Shown: positions 21,260 to 33,765 of the stretch, one piece after another | Layout: every line of letters starts with the position of its first letter | How positions within the stretch are numbered: the first letter of the stretch is position 1 | Origin: Cladopsammia gracilis | Taxonomy: Eukaryota; Cnidaria; Anthozoa; Scleractinia; Dendrophylliidae | DNA: 64,000 bases | Direction of reading: 5' to 3' | Assembly (NCBI GenBank): GCA_022457155.1 | Contig: JAJGOT010000291.1 | Coordinates: 154,001-218,000 of the forward strand | Made by a program: the position numbers and the translations under genes | The notes under the pieces: generated by a model | Told to the model about the DNA's origin: nothing | Seen by the model: only the letters and a program-made list of their open reading frames with translations | Databases searched by the model: none

Positions 21260-22280
21260 AATCCTTTTTTTATCATGTTCCAAGCAAAAGAACGATTCAG
21301 AGAATCTAATTTTATTTTGCCACTGACCTATTTTCCTCTTTTATTTTATTTTTTTCATTTTTTTTTTTTGAGCTATAAAGTACTGCTCAGTTTACAGTGG
21401 TCAGCCTCTTAATCAATGTAATTTTTACTGAACCACATACACAAAATATCTTGTATAAACATTGTTGTCCGCATTCCATAAAAGCTTTAATTTACAGTAT
21501 CAGTTTGTTTTGGTATTCTTAGGTTTAAATACAACTGTGATATCGTTTGTTTTGCTAGCGCACAAAGAAGAACGAGAAATTAGTTAGAAAACAAGAGGCT
21601 CCTAGCAGCCTTTACTCATGCGCATGCGTAAGTTAGTTTTATGATATATTTTAAACATGATAAGAAGATGTCCGACATGGCGAAGAGTACTCTTTTCATT
21701 CAGTCATCGTTCCTGCAAACCACGTTGTTTACTACTGATTGTTTTGGAAATGAAGGCTGTACCACAATGAAGGGAATGATTCTTCTAAGTCTTATATATA
21801 CCAAACATGAACATTGCTAAGTAGGGTTGTAGGAGACGCTGTCGTGACACTTGAGTAACGCTCTTTTACCGGAAGTGAGAGTAGCCGGAAGTCACTAAAC
21901 AGGAAGTGTAGTGGCAAAGCAATAAACCGGAAGTGTACAATTTAAAATATGCGTGCATAAATTTGCATGCAAAATCGTGACACAAAAAATAAAAATAACA
22001 AGAAAAACGGAGCCGAAACCTTACCTCATGAGTAATAACGCTGTAAACACTGCTCTTTGCTTGGGAAAACGTTGGAAACATGAGACTGTTGAATCGGGAA
22101 TCTCCTTTCACACACTACTAGATATAAAAGGAGAGTTCTGGCGCACCCCCAAAAATCCCCCGAAAATCCCCCAGCCCCCACCTCTAAAAAAATCACCAAA
22201 ATTCCCAAAAACTTCATCCACTCTCGCTAGAAACTAGCACTGAACAATCATATCTGCTTCCTCCAAGCGTAACTCAAAAT
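21260..22280. other. Non-coding stretch, no gene recognised
   Basis: The DNA contains several CCGGAAGT repeats around 21868-21935 (four within 70 bases) and a TTGGGAAAA...GAGACTGTTGAAT phrase at 22060 that is shared with 30610 and 30730. No coding sequence is supported. Confidence 0.5.
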
Positions 22281-22287
22281 CAATTTT

Positions 22288-22349
22288 CAACTAAAAAATC
22301 ATCTAACTGCTAACTTCGGATGTTAGCAGTTAGATGATTTTTTTAGTTG
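22288..22349. other. 27-bp perfect hairpin
   Basis: The left arm 22288-22314 ends in CATCTAACTGCTAAC and pairs fully with 22322-22349, which has one extra T. The 7-base loop is TTCGGAT. It may be a relic foldback end or a structured RNA; nothing else identifies it. Confidence 0.9.
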
Positions 22350-22436
22350 AACCAACCTTCCTTCCCCCGTCGCTAAAATTTTGCGATGCACCCTCCCCCG
22401 AGCTTCGTGAGATTCTGCGAGACACGTATTTCTAGC

Positions 22437-22749
22437 TTTAAGGTGGCTCCCAACAGTTTCCAGCACTTTCCACGACTTAGATTTTGATGGGTCATTAAAA
22501 CTACTCTTTATCAGTTGATGCTACAAGCATGATATCAAACGAATGCCCAATGATTGGTGAACACGTTGTTATCATTTTTGTGACACAGTAAATTACTATA
22601 GCAACAGTATTACATGCTGAAAACACCCCCTTTAAGAGTTAATAACTCAAAAATGACTTTTTATTGTTGAATTTTGATCAGTAGGATAAGATGAAACTGT
22701 TGGCAAAGTTTAAAAAAAATCTGTAGGTGGGGTTCAGAGCCACCTTAAA
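22437..22749. mobile_element. 313-bp MITE ending AAGGTGGCTC
   Basis: Inverted ends TTTAAGGTGGCTC and GAGCCACCTTAAA are perfect over 13 bases, centred on a TTAA-like site. The duplicated segment B starts 12 bases after its right end. Confidence 0.8.
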
Positions 22750-22760
22750 TTTTCGAACAC

Positions 22761-25580
22761 AGGCAACAACGACCCTTACAAGCTCTGTGAGCTCATGTAT
22801 GAAACCCAAACTTAACGTGCATGGTATTGCTAAATCATAGCTAATCATGATTTCTTTTTTTTTGAAATGGCTTTTACAACTTGTAACGGTGGAAAGCAAT
22901 ATTTCGTTTGAAATACGTGATTTTCATTCGACAAAACTAGGAAACGTTTGTGTCCGTAACAATGTCTTCCGGTTGGCCAGGCCGTAAGCTTGTTCGGATT
23001 ACACAAACAGACACAAGAAGAACAAAAAGATTCTACCCAGCTTTAATTTATTGTGCTTCATTGCTTCATTCTATAACGTTTTATAACAACGTTCTACAAC
23101 AAGGTTTTATCATTTTATGAAGCGACAGATTGAGTAAGCCCGGTGGCTAAGCTGCGCCTGCGCCATAGTCACGCGCGTCGTTCTCTGTGTAGTAACTTCC
23201 GCTCATTTTTCTCTTCTTGCTTATTTTTGATTGTTGGTAAAAGGAAGGCTGATGAAAAATAAAAAATACAAAAATTATGGCCTGACTTTTGTAGAAATTT
23301 AACTGACGACCGCTCCACACTCACTCATTGACATTCCAAAAGGGAATCTTTTGTTAAATGCAGAAGTAAAACAGAGCGTTACAATACCAGAGTATATAAA
23401 ATTATGGTGAGACTGTATAATATCCGTGAGTCTTCATGTATACCGGGGGGGCCGGGGGTACTCCCATATATGAGCTATATAGGTATGTGCCGCTGTGAAG
23501 GGTATGGTTTTCAGGCAGTTTAGTCTGGGATAGGGTATAGTTATCAGAGATTTTTGGTCTAGAATAGGGTATCATTTCCCGCGAAACTGATCAGTTGCGT
23601 GAAGAATGTACTGGCAAATGGAATTTAAAAATCGGTACGGCAGGCAGTACGGCATTTTTACTGATCCTTGTTAACTAGTAACTGTGATAGTGAACTAGTT
23701 TCTGGAAAATAGCGAGTCTGGAATAGGTCTAGGATAGGGTAGGGTTTTTCGGTGTTTAGTCTATTATAGGGATGCAAAATGCAGCTTAAATGGTCTAGTT
23801 TAGGTTGAGGGTTTCAGAGTCCCAGCAGCACACCCCCACCCAAACATTTGCAGAGTACCCCCCCCCCCCCCCCTCCCCGTATGTATATGACTATATAACA
23901 ACCTGGAAAGAAGAGCCTTTCTTTTTTCTCAATGTCACAGCGTCCACTTTTGGCCTGCAGAAATTGCAAGAGAAAACAGACTGTAATTATTAATCACTAC
24001 AGATGGTTCTCTCGTATTACATATAAATGTTAATTTTACTGGACATGTTTCGCATGCAGCGCTTGTAATTAAAGTGTTGATTAAAAATGAAGCTTAAAAG
24101 TGATGCTCGGAGGCCCCCTTCATTGTTATGACTCATTTATTAGAATATCGCCGAGTAGACATTCAATTGACCGTCTACATTGTTGTTTTCAAGGATTGAC
24201 GTCTCTTACATGAAAATAATACAACGTTGTAAGATTGACTTAAAAAACGTCATAATCAAGATAGTTTGAAATGATCATTAAAGCAAATGTTTAGATGGAA
24301 TAAAATACTCGTCGTAACTGATTCATTCGTTGTTGTAAACAACCACCTTATACAGCATAACAAGAACAACAACTCCTGGAGTAGTGAAGTCGTGCTTTTA
24401 GAAGTTTTAAGGGTCTTGTAAGTGCCCTTATGGTACGAGATTATTAATTCAATATATTGTTATGATTTGTTTTACATGTAGTCGCTTTTCCGGTCACACT
24501 ACTACACTGTACGTCATTTGAAACCTTTAATCAGTCTTTCGCAATCACTCGTGCATGAAAGGTCAACTTAATACTTCCATATATCTATTGCTCGAAAAGA
24601 AAGAAAACGAAATCGTTATCGAATGGAATTCTCGCCAAACCCGACAATAATGTAAGTTCCTTTTACTTCAAATGTTTCGTTTCATCATTTTCCTTTTACT
24701 TATGTTGTAAATAAATCCATTCATTCGTGATCTTGAAGTTGCTATATCAACTGATATGACGTCACTAACACTTCGCTTTAGGCTATAAACCACTTGAAAA
24801 TCCCAACTTTTTTCCTGTCCATTTTATATAGTCGTCGCCTTGACTCAGAGCCAAGGCACGACTCAATAAACAATCAAAACTACTGAAAAGCACTGCTCCC
24901 TAACTTTTATTTGAATAGTCACACTTTAGGATTTCATCCACAGACTCAAAAGTTAGAATCACCTTGTACGGCATAATAAACAGTACCACAGGAAAGTGCT
25001 GCTCAATAGCTTTCATTTGAATGGTCACACTTTAGGATTTCATCCACAGACTCAAAAGTTAGAATCACCTTGTACGGCATAATAAACATGACCACAGGAA
25101 AGTACTCATCAAGGATTTTGCCCATAGACTCAAAAGTTTGAACCACCTTGTACAGTACCATAGCACACTACTGCTCAATAGCTTTCATTTGAATTGACAC
25201 AATTTAGGATTTCGACCTTAGACTCGATGCCCAGAATTGCACAACGAGAGGTCCGATGCTACTCCATAATAGGCATCATAAAGTGTCATCATGTAGAAAC
25301 ATTTCACCATCGACACACATAATTCTGTCACATATGAAGTAATATAAAAAATTACAGATAACTCTGTGAAATATGAAGTATCTGTTAAACAATACTTGCG
25401 TGCAATCGTGTTCATAGGTGTTAGAACCAACAAACATGATTCAAGGTTTGATCGACAATTGACAGGGAAAAGGTCTAGATGACCAATTAAAGAAAATTGG
25501 ACTTACGCCTCTTGCTTGCTCCATGACCGCTTCTATTTAATGAAAAAGAAATAATGCAACAATATCAAATCTGTCCAAAG

Positions 25581-25612
<32 letters not shown>

Positions 25613-26925
25613 ATCGCATGCCAAAACAAAATTAAAGAAAACAAAGAACTAGAAAAATTGGATGGCAACGAAGTAGTTGTAATTTTACTGCAATCTTCCA
25701 AAAGCGTGCTCCAGATAGAAGAATGCTTCCTATTCTCGTGAAGACAGGTCTTTTGAGATTTTGGTCAGCGCCAAATTGGCCACCCCGCACATTTTTCAGG
25801 GGCACCATTCGCTTGGACAACTGGTGCCCACTCGAGGCCTCGCTTTCGTTCTCGTGCGGCAGAATCGCCCGGCATCGAACGCACTCTTTTATCAATCTGT
25901 GATTATTACTAGTTATATGACAACAAGTTGTTCCTTGGTGAATTACTGAACAACTACCTGTATAGAAAACCTATTTGACAACATAACATAATAAAAGGAG
26001 AAAATTACAGGACGTGAAAGTATACAGGAGCAAAGCAGATATTTTTAATGGCAATGCCACTTTCGACTATGTCTTCAATACGTATTATTTATCATTTAAT
26101 GAAATCTGATTATTGGTTGAAGTGCGGGGGGGGGGACTCCCATATCAAAATGACAGGGCTGCTCGTCAGAAATTTTTAAAAAACACCCTAAAAGGTACCA
26201 AAATCGTGTTTGATGGGCGGTGATGAAGAATTAATTTATACCCCTAAGAGCTAACAATTTGAGACATTCTGTCTTTTTTTTTCGGCTCAATACACTAAAA
26301 GGTAACTACATAATTCTGATTTCAATTCCCTAAGCGGTACCACTCTTCAGATTTTGACCCCTAAAAAGTTCGAGGAGCGACGCCTTCATTTTCATATCGG
26401 AGTCCCGAGGAGGAGGGGGTAGCGGATGCTGAAGTTGCTCTTGCTATGAAGTCATTTATAATACATTTATTCATTTTAAACTCACCCAGCCTATCGCCTT
26501 AAGGTAATCACCAGCTAAGTTAGTCTGTCAAGAAATCGTGTAAATGTGTCAGTTTAAAACAAAACCGTTTCTGAAGTCTTGGGCTTTTGAAAAGTTATAT
26601 ATCGAACAAGAAACAGCTGGCCACCTTAACGGACTGATAGGGAGTGGCTGTCTATAATGAAATCAGACCGAGGCACAAACATCCACGTAGGATTTAAGGT
26701 CCACCCAGATAAACAAGACCAGTGTACCTCTAACTGGCCCATTGTGTCCTGTATCAACACAGTTTGGCTCATGATGCAAATTCAGCTTAGTTCGTCGCGG
26801 GAGAACCTCTGTTACCCAGGAATGTAAATAGCCAACTGGTCAACCATCCATACATCATTTGAAGTATACAAATGTTTATTTTCAGTTTATAATGTTACTT
26901 TCTTCTATTTACACTGTCCTCAATT
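22761..26925. repeat. Large duplicated segment, copy B
   Basis: Collinear with 13189-17950. Specific to B are a G-run MITE (23443-23879), about 120 bp at 25677-25799, and a short local duplication of TTCATCCACAGACTCAAAAG around 24936-25050. No gene is supported. Confidence 0.9.
23443..23879. mobile_element. G-run MITE, copy 2
   Basis: Starts with G runs and GGGGGTACTCCCATATATG followed by GGTATGTGCCGCT. It ends in a long C run preceded by GCAGAGTA. Internally it repeats GGATAGGGTA phrases. It is absent from copy A near 13840. Confidence 0.8.
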
Positions 26926-26974
26926 AGCACTTTCGTGCTGAATGCATTAACACCTAAATAAGATGATTTATACC

Positions 26975-27366
26975 AGGGGGGTACTCCCCGAAATGTTGGG
27001 TGGGGGTGTGCGGCACGCTTCTTAAAACCCTTACCCTATTTCAGACCGAAATATGCGATTTTCCCTATCCTATTACAGACCTGACCGAAAATTCGATACC
27101 CTATTTCACACCAGGAAGTGCTTCCGTTTGCGTAAACATTTGAGAAGGGCTTCTAATTCCCGATGTTAATCAAACCGCATTTCTAAAAGGATGAAAAAAG
27201 TAGCTTCTTCTAAAAACCATACCCAATTCCAGACCAGATCGACTGCGCAAATCAGACCAAAATGGTTAAAATCTATACCCTATTTCAGACCAAAACGGCT
27301 TGAAAACCATACCCTTTAGGGCCGCACATACCTATATAGCTTATATAAGGTAGTACACCCCCCGGG
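26975..27366. mobile_element. G-run MITE, copy 3
   Basis: Starts AGGGGGGTACTCCCC with GTGCGGCACGC. It ends GCCGCACATACCTATATAGC and GTACACCCCCCGGG. The interior repeats CCCTATTTCAGACC. ATTTAT occurs just outside both ends and may be the target duplication. Confidence 0.75.
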
Positions 27367-30168
27367 CATTTATGACCTCTTTAATAAGAGACACTTGGCA
27401 CTTGGCTTAATAAGAGACACTTGGCACTTGGCTTCGTCCCTTTGGTGTCGGTATTAAGGAAGTTCGACTTTACTTTCAAATGAAAGACAGGCGCATTACT
27501 AAGGTGAATTAAAGTAAGGAAAGGGTCTCATTCGATTTAAGGGGGGGGGGGGGGTGGTCTGTTTTAAAACATATTTGACTTATTGACTTTAATCTTTCTA
27601 AAGGCTTTTAATTGTGGGAAACAATTTTTTTCGATTACATGAATGGACTTGATAAGTCACGTAACTTGCCACAACCAATTTGTAGCAATTTTTTTCGATC
27701 CAAATTTACGAGTATTGGAAAAATATTTTTCCACTTAATTTGTTTTCTATCAATGGCCATCAGCACAAGGTTCATGGAACTAATCGGGGTTTTCCAAAGT
27801 TATTTGTTTTCTGTAAACTATAACGTTTTAATTTTAGAGAGGGACTGGGACTAGAGGAAAACAATGAATAATTATGCAGCAATAACAGTTTTCGAAATTA
27901 CCCGTTTAATTTGACGTATTACTCTGTAAATTGAAGGCTAAGGAAGGAAAAACGGGAGCTTTAAATCTAAAGGACGTGGCCGGTCATGTGACCCCAACAG
28001 ACACATGGTACCATCCAAAAATGGTTTTGATTCTTAGTGCATGGTTATAAGAAAAAATATTAGGGGACGCTAAATAAAGCTAGAAAAAATGATGAAAACC
28101 CAATATTACACGAGGAGCCATGCCTTAATTCACGCGAGTATAAAAGCTAGTTTCCTTAAATATATGATCGCTAGCTAACGAGCGCCTTGTCAGTAATCAA
28201 TAGTCTTTAGTGATTATAGCGGACATAACGAGACACTTTGAGGCACAGCGGCAATCAATGACGAACGATAGTTTGAAAAGTGGTTTAATCAAAATATATA
28301 TGGTTCATTAAGCATCGCGTGATCACATAGGTTTTCTTAGTGCTTTAAGAGAAGCAAACCTTACGCTTTCCGTGCCTCCATTTCAAAAGAATTATGGCAA
28401 CGTAAGAGGAAGATTTGGCGAACGAGAAATAGCAATGGAGGAGCACGTTTCTTATGCCTCTTTTTTTCTCGCTAATTATAGATAAAGCCAAAATATTCTT
28501 CTTCGTTTGCATGGTTGTTGGTGATCCGAACTATGTATCACAACTAATCTACAAAGAACGATGCCCCAATAGTTCTTAAATGCCAATGCTCTAGACAGAA
28601 CTTTAAAAAATAAACGTTTTCCGTTTCAATGTGCTATAAGAAGGCCCAGAATGATATCTAAACGTCTTAAGTATAACCCATGTGAAATGATCAAAAATAA
28701 AAATAAAAATCTTACGATGTCGGTGTATTGAGCGCATGTTGATTCGAAGAACAGAAACAGAAATATTATTCCCCATACAGCGGCAACCTTCCCGAAGAAC
28801 ATGACGTCCTCAGTTTCGTCTTCAACAAACAGACTCTCGAGTTTTGATCAGTAAATAACAATAGCACTGCTCTCCTGGGAGAAACTTTCATGTTCAGTTA
28901 AAGTTCAATTAGTTGTTGTGGCGGAAAAATTGTATTCGGCGAAATGCCGCTTTCAATTGCTGATAATGTCAAATAATTCAAACGCTTGCTTAGACAAAGG
29001 TTTGTTTTTCACCATGTCTTTTCAAGGTAAATGTTTTTTATTGTTGACTATCTAATTCTGCCTTAAAAAATTAATTAAATCGTTGCTCTTTGTCTTTTTC
29101 ACGTTTCTAATAATTAAACAAGTTAGTCCTGCAATTTCGCTGTTCTTGAGAACATCAGTAAAAGAAATATTATTCCCCAGACAGTAGAAACCTTTCCGCA
29201 AAGCATATGGCGCGTCCTTTCGTCTTCAACAAACCGGTATCCAAATTCATTAAAATGTGCAACGCTCTTGAGTTTTAATCAGTATGAAACGTTAATAGTA
29301 CTGCTCATCTGGGAGAAACTTTTATGTATAGCTTAAGTTCAATTAGTTGTCAACGGAAGCAAAGGAGAAAAGTTGTATTCGACCCGCTTTGGTGAAATTG
29401 TCAAATAGTTCAAATGCGTACATTTGACAAGGGTTTGTTTTTTCACTCTTTTCAAGGTAACTCGGACGTTAATTATTTAATATCTAAGTTCCGCCTTAAA
29501 AATTAATAAAATTCTTGCTGCTTGCCTTTTATTTTCACGTTTTCATAATTAAACAAGTTTGTTAGTAAACACTTTTCTAATAAAACGCAGCAATTCATGG
29601 CTATGAATTTTGCTCTTGTTTGGTTAAAACTGTATCAAATATATTCGACAATATCTTTATACACGAAATGCTCTCAGTACAACAAAAGGAAATATCAAGT
29701 GGTATCTCAGAGGAGTTCAAGTTATAATCAATAATCAGTTTTTAGCATTCAATTTTTTCAACATACAAGTGCGGAACGTCAAAAAGATTGGCTACTGATT
29801 TTTTCAGTTTTGCAACAATAGTAACAGAGCAATATTATATTATAGTAAATGTTTTAAAAACTGGACCATTAATATTAGGATAGGTTTCCATCGACACAAA
29901 TTATGTGATATTGCCCCTATTATGTAGACAATGGGTTAAAGGAGGGAAATCAAAATTGTTCTTTTTATTAAAACAGCGGATTCAGCAAGGGGTTAAAATA
30001 TATTTATTTGAGATTTTAATTGGTAAAGAAAAATCATTTTAGCACCCCGCTATGGTAAACTTAAATTAGATTGATCTGAGACAAAAACCCTCATACAACA
30101 ATTATTGTATTAACGAAACAATCATATGGAAAAGATTGTCTCTGCATGGGAACATGAATTTGGCCACA
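27366..30168. repeat. Duplicated non-coding segment, copy 2 (uninterrupted)
   Basis: Carries in one piece what copy 1 has split at 8873-9439 and 19103-20508. It includes an internal tandem duplication: the block around 28756-29110 recurs at 29150-29560 (both contain AGAAATATTATTCCCC and TTTCGTCTTCAAC). No gene is supported, and the small ORF at 27612-27854 is not conserved in copy 1. Confidence 0.85.
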
Positions 30169-30589
30169 TTCTAGACTATATCAAGGGAAGTCGATTCGCA
30201 AATTTTGAGCCAAATAAAAGGGACCAATTTTTTTTAAGGAGGGCCTCAATATGAAATGAGGGGTTTGCGCAAATCCAGATTTTGGCTCCTGTATTTATTT
30301 CGAAGAAAATCTTTTATTATTAATCCATGCTTCATTCAACTAGGAGATACAAAAATAATTATTGCAATAGAGTAAAAATCAAAGAAATTATGACCAAAAG
30401 TTTGCCTTTGGGAAATTGCATCCAGGTCACAGATGAGCGCATTTTGCATTTCGAGCGAGTCACCTTAAAGTGTCAGTTTGTTTTGGTATTCTCAGGTTTA
30501 ATTACGACTGTGATATTGCTTGTTTTGCAAGCGCACAAAGAAGAAAAACGAGGAATAAGTTATTAAAAATACGCTGTGAACACTTCTCC

Positions 30590-30795
30590 TTGCCTCCCTG
30601 CTAGTAGAGTCTCCTTTTTCGTTGGGAAAATGAGACTCTGTTGAATTGGGAATCCCCTTTCACGCACTGTTTTGGAACAATTCTTCGGAATTCTTTTTGC
30701 TTCCCTGCTAGTAGAGTCTCCTTTTCCGTTGGGAAAATTAGACTCTGTTGAATTGGGAATCTCGTTTCACACACTGTTTTGGAACAATTCTTCTT
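30590..30795. repeat. Tandem duplication, ~109-bp unit
   Basis: The phrase CTGCTAGTAGAGTCTCCTTT...TGTTGAATTGGGAATC...TGTTTTGGAACAATTCTTC occurs twice in a row with few changes. The first copy starts near 30590 and the second near 30698. Confidence 0.9.
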
Positions 30796-30799
30796 GCAT

Positions 30800-31880
30800 T
30801 TATTCTCAACAGTTCTGGCTCACTGATTGTGAATATTATATTAAATCACGACTGAGTCATTTTAAGTCGCACTTTATTGCTTCTTTCACAACTAAATTTA
30901 TTCTTAACAGCAGGATACGCAGGCCTGGCTGCTATGCTGTATCATTGGTCGACCGCTGTTGGTTCCCATTTGTGCCGCGCTGGTAAAAATAAAAAAGGAG
31001 AAATTACACAAATGAAATCAGTATTCCATTGGGCATTAATAAAGCATTTTACAATACATTAAAATTTCTGGTTTACAGTACAAAAGGCAGTTTTGCACTT
31101 ACAGTACCGACACGGGGCTACGTGCTTCAATCAGTTTGGGGTTTGCACTTGCGTCATATCAAAATTCAGAAGCATTCAACAACAGATTTCAATTCCAAAA
31201 TGTCTATGGAATTGTAGAGAGTTTAAAACTACACACCTGGACCAAATTTTAAAGCGCAAGAGCATTTCGTTCAAGAGTTATAGGCGAACGAGTAGTAAAA
31301 ATGTTTGGAGCAGTAATCTTGGTGCCAAACTTAAGGACACCAACATGGCGACAAAAACTTCAAAGTCTTAATTACACCAAAACATTGTATTCACTCAATC
31401 GGCTTATAAGTATCTATAATGCAAAAATAACTTTCAACTGGCTCAATTTTGTTTATTTTCACAGCTTCACAAAGTGAATAAAGGAGATGTTAGAGACTAA
31501 AAGGGACTTGTGTGTGTGTTTTCCAAGATTAGGGGATAAAGGGGGAGGGGTGGGGGCGGCAGGACCCTCCCCTACCGCCCTCCCCTACTCCCGTAGATCC
31601 GCCACTGACAACGTATGCGAACAGTTTTCTAGAACAATAAACATCGCACAGAATATTGTTCTCGGGACATTTACTTACAGCGTAGAAAGTTTCTAGATCT
31701 GACATATTGCTCATTATTATTCATTGACGCTCAAAAAGCGGCTTAGTTGATTGGTTGCAACTTTAAAAAAATAAGCCTAACTTTTTTCAAGTTCTGACAT
31801 TTTCGTTTCCAAAATGGGCTGGTACAGAACATGATTTGTTGTTGTTTCAAGAATTGGTTGATTTCTTTCGGCTTTTGGTG
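30800..31880. other. Non-coding stretch
   Basis: No gene seen. At 31535-31610 there is a G-rich then C-rich run ending ATCCGCCACTGAC, which looks like a transposon terminus without its partner. Confidence 0.5.
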
Positions 31881-31899
31881 TTGTAGTATTCACTTGAAA

Positions 31900-32340
31900 A
31901 TTTGGACCATTTACAGACTTCATAAAATGTCTATAAATCTTGAATTTACAGACTTGGTACTATCTCCTGTTGAAAACAAAATCTCTGTAAATTCGTTTGA
32001 CAGACATTTTATATAGTTTTGTTGTCTTGTTCTTTATAAAATGTTTGTAAAATGTTTATAAATTATAGGAGCTGTAGTGAGAGGAAAGACTTACAATTTA
32101 CAGACTTTATAAAATCTACCAACAATATTTGTAAATCTTCTATTTACAAAGATTTAATAACGCCTAATTTTCTAATATAAAATGTCTGTAAATGGCACTG
32201 CGTAATTTTAATTTTAATTCAGTTACCAAATCTCTGTAAATTAATGTGGTCCCCAAGGGGAACATCTAATGACAAACGAGGAATTATAAAATCTCTGTAA
32301 ATTGACACAAACAAACATAATCTTTCTCCGAATCGTCTAT
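31900..32340. repeat. Scattered TCTGTAAATT motifs
   Basis: AAAATGTCTGTAAAT, ATCTCTGTAAATT and their reverse complements (ATTTACAGACTT) occur many times at irregular spacing. The same core is tandemly arranged at 32726-32970 and scattered again at 52280-52990. Confidence 0.7.
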
Positions 32341-32725
32341 ATAGAATTTTTAAAGCTATATCCAGTGTTCACTCACATAATCTAAGAAATTCAAAATACA
32401 GCCTTTTCGTTCCTAGACCGAGTACTGAAGCAGGCAAACGAAGTTTGCAATAGCGCGGTTCTGTTCTCTAGAACAGCTTGCCTTTGAGCGCTAAGATGTA
32501 GCTCATTCTTAGCTCTTTTAAATCATGCATTTCCTTTTATCTAATTTAATGATAGTTAATAAAGGATACTTTTTATAGTTTTTAGTATAATCCCGTATAG
32601 ATAATGAATTTAGTTAGACAATTTAATTGAGTTACGTTATTAATCTGTTGCTGATTAAGGCTCGACGGAAGAACATGTATTATGAATTGACACCGCGTAC
32701 GATAAATAAAGTTTACCTACCTAAC

Positions 32726-32970
32726 TGGGCATTATAAAATCGCTGTAAATTGACGCAAACGGAGCATCATAGAATCTCTGTAAATTGACGCAAACGGGGC
32801 ATTATAAAATCTCTGTAAATTGACGCAAATGGGGCATTATAAAATCTCTGTAAATTGACGCAAACGGGGCACTATAAAATCTCTGTAAATTGATGCAAAC
32901 GGGGCATTATGAAATCTCTGTAAATTGACGCAAACGGGGCATCACAAAATCTCTGTAAATTAACGCAAAT
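32726..32970. repeat. 35-bp tandem repeat, about 7 units
   Basis: The unit contains AAAATCTCTGTAAATTGACG followed by CAAACGGGGCATTAT. Units are nearly identical, with point differences such as ACTATAAAA, ATCATAGAA and ATCACAAAA. Confidence 0.95.
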
Positions 32971-33324
32971 GAGTACAACCGACTATTTTTTTTTTGTAAA
33001 GTAGGCATTGTACTACTCGATATTTTGAGTTAGTGTACTTAAAATTTGACTTAAATATTTAATCCAACATAAGTGAGTTGAAACAACTTCTTAGGGACTG
33101 TGCAATAATTATCAGGTGGGGGGGGGGGGGTTGGAAAATGGGCTTCAAGGAGCGAATTTAGTTATTGCCCCCCCCTCCCCTCTGATCAGTCAGAAATTTT
33201 TATGATCCCCCCCTCTTCACACACCTTTTATATACAATTACTCAACATTTTCTTCATATACACCTACCTGTTATTGCTACGAGGTAATGTTTGTTCCAGA
33301 CGTGGATATACAGCAATGCTACAT

Positions 33325-33527
33325 TGTGAAAGACTCAAGTCTTTAATACAGGGTTCCAAATGTAAACTTTATCAACACAACAAACTGCGAGGCGTTCGCT
33401 TACAATTTTCATTCCACGACTCTAAAACTCCCATCGCTCGAAAACCGGAAAGCATGCACGCACCCAGTGAAGCATGACGTAGTGATGTCATTGTCACGGA
33501 ACCGGAAATCATGACAATTTTGTCACA
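33325..33527 (-). repeat. 3' LTR
   Basis: Begins TGTGAAAG and ends TTTTGTCACA on the + strand. Five substitutions separate it from the 5' LTR. It contains TGACGTAGTGATGTCA, a possible CREB/ATF-like site pair, in one of its arms. Confidence 0.95.
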
Positions 33528-33548
33528 CATTCCCCCCCTTCTCTAGAC
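33528..33548 (-). promoter_or_regulatory. Polypurine tract
   Basis: On the minus strand AGAGAAGGGGGGGAATG directly precedes the 3' LTR. That is the place and composition expected for second-strand priming. Confidence 0.85.
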
Positions 33549-33765
33549 AAAAATAGCACTGTTTTTGTCGATACAAACAACCTCACAAAGTCTATGAAAG
33601 TCTACCCCCAGTTACTAGCAAAAACTGATATGAAAGGGAGATAGTTCAATGTCCACTTAGTTCCATGAAGTATCAAATCACTAATATCAACAAAGTTCAA
33701 AAAGTGTTTATAAAATAAAGTTTGTGACGATGAAAACATGTCACCAGTTCTCTAGTTCCGCAAAG

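Noticed and set aside
30327..31371. Overlapping small ORFs
   Set aside because: No recognisable motifs; lie in repeat-rich DNA.
32726..32970. CRISPR-like array
   Set aside because: Units are continuous 35-bp tandem copies without unique spacers, and the host is eukaryotic.
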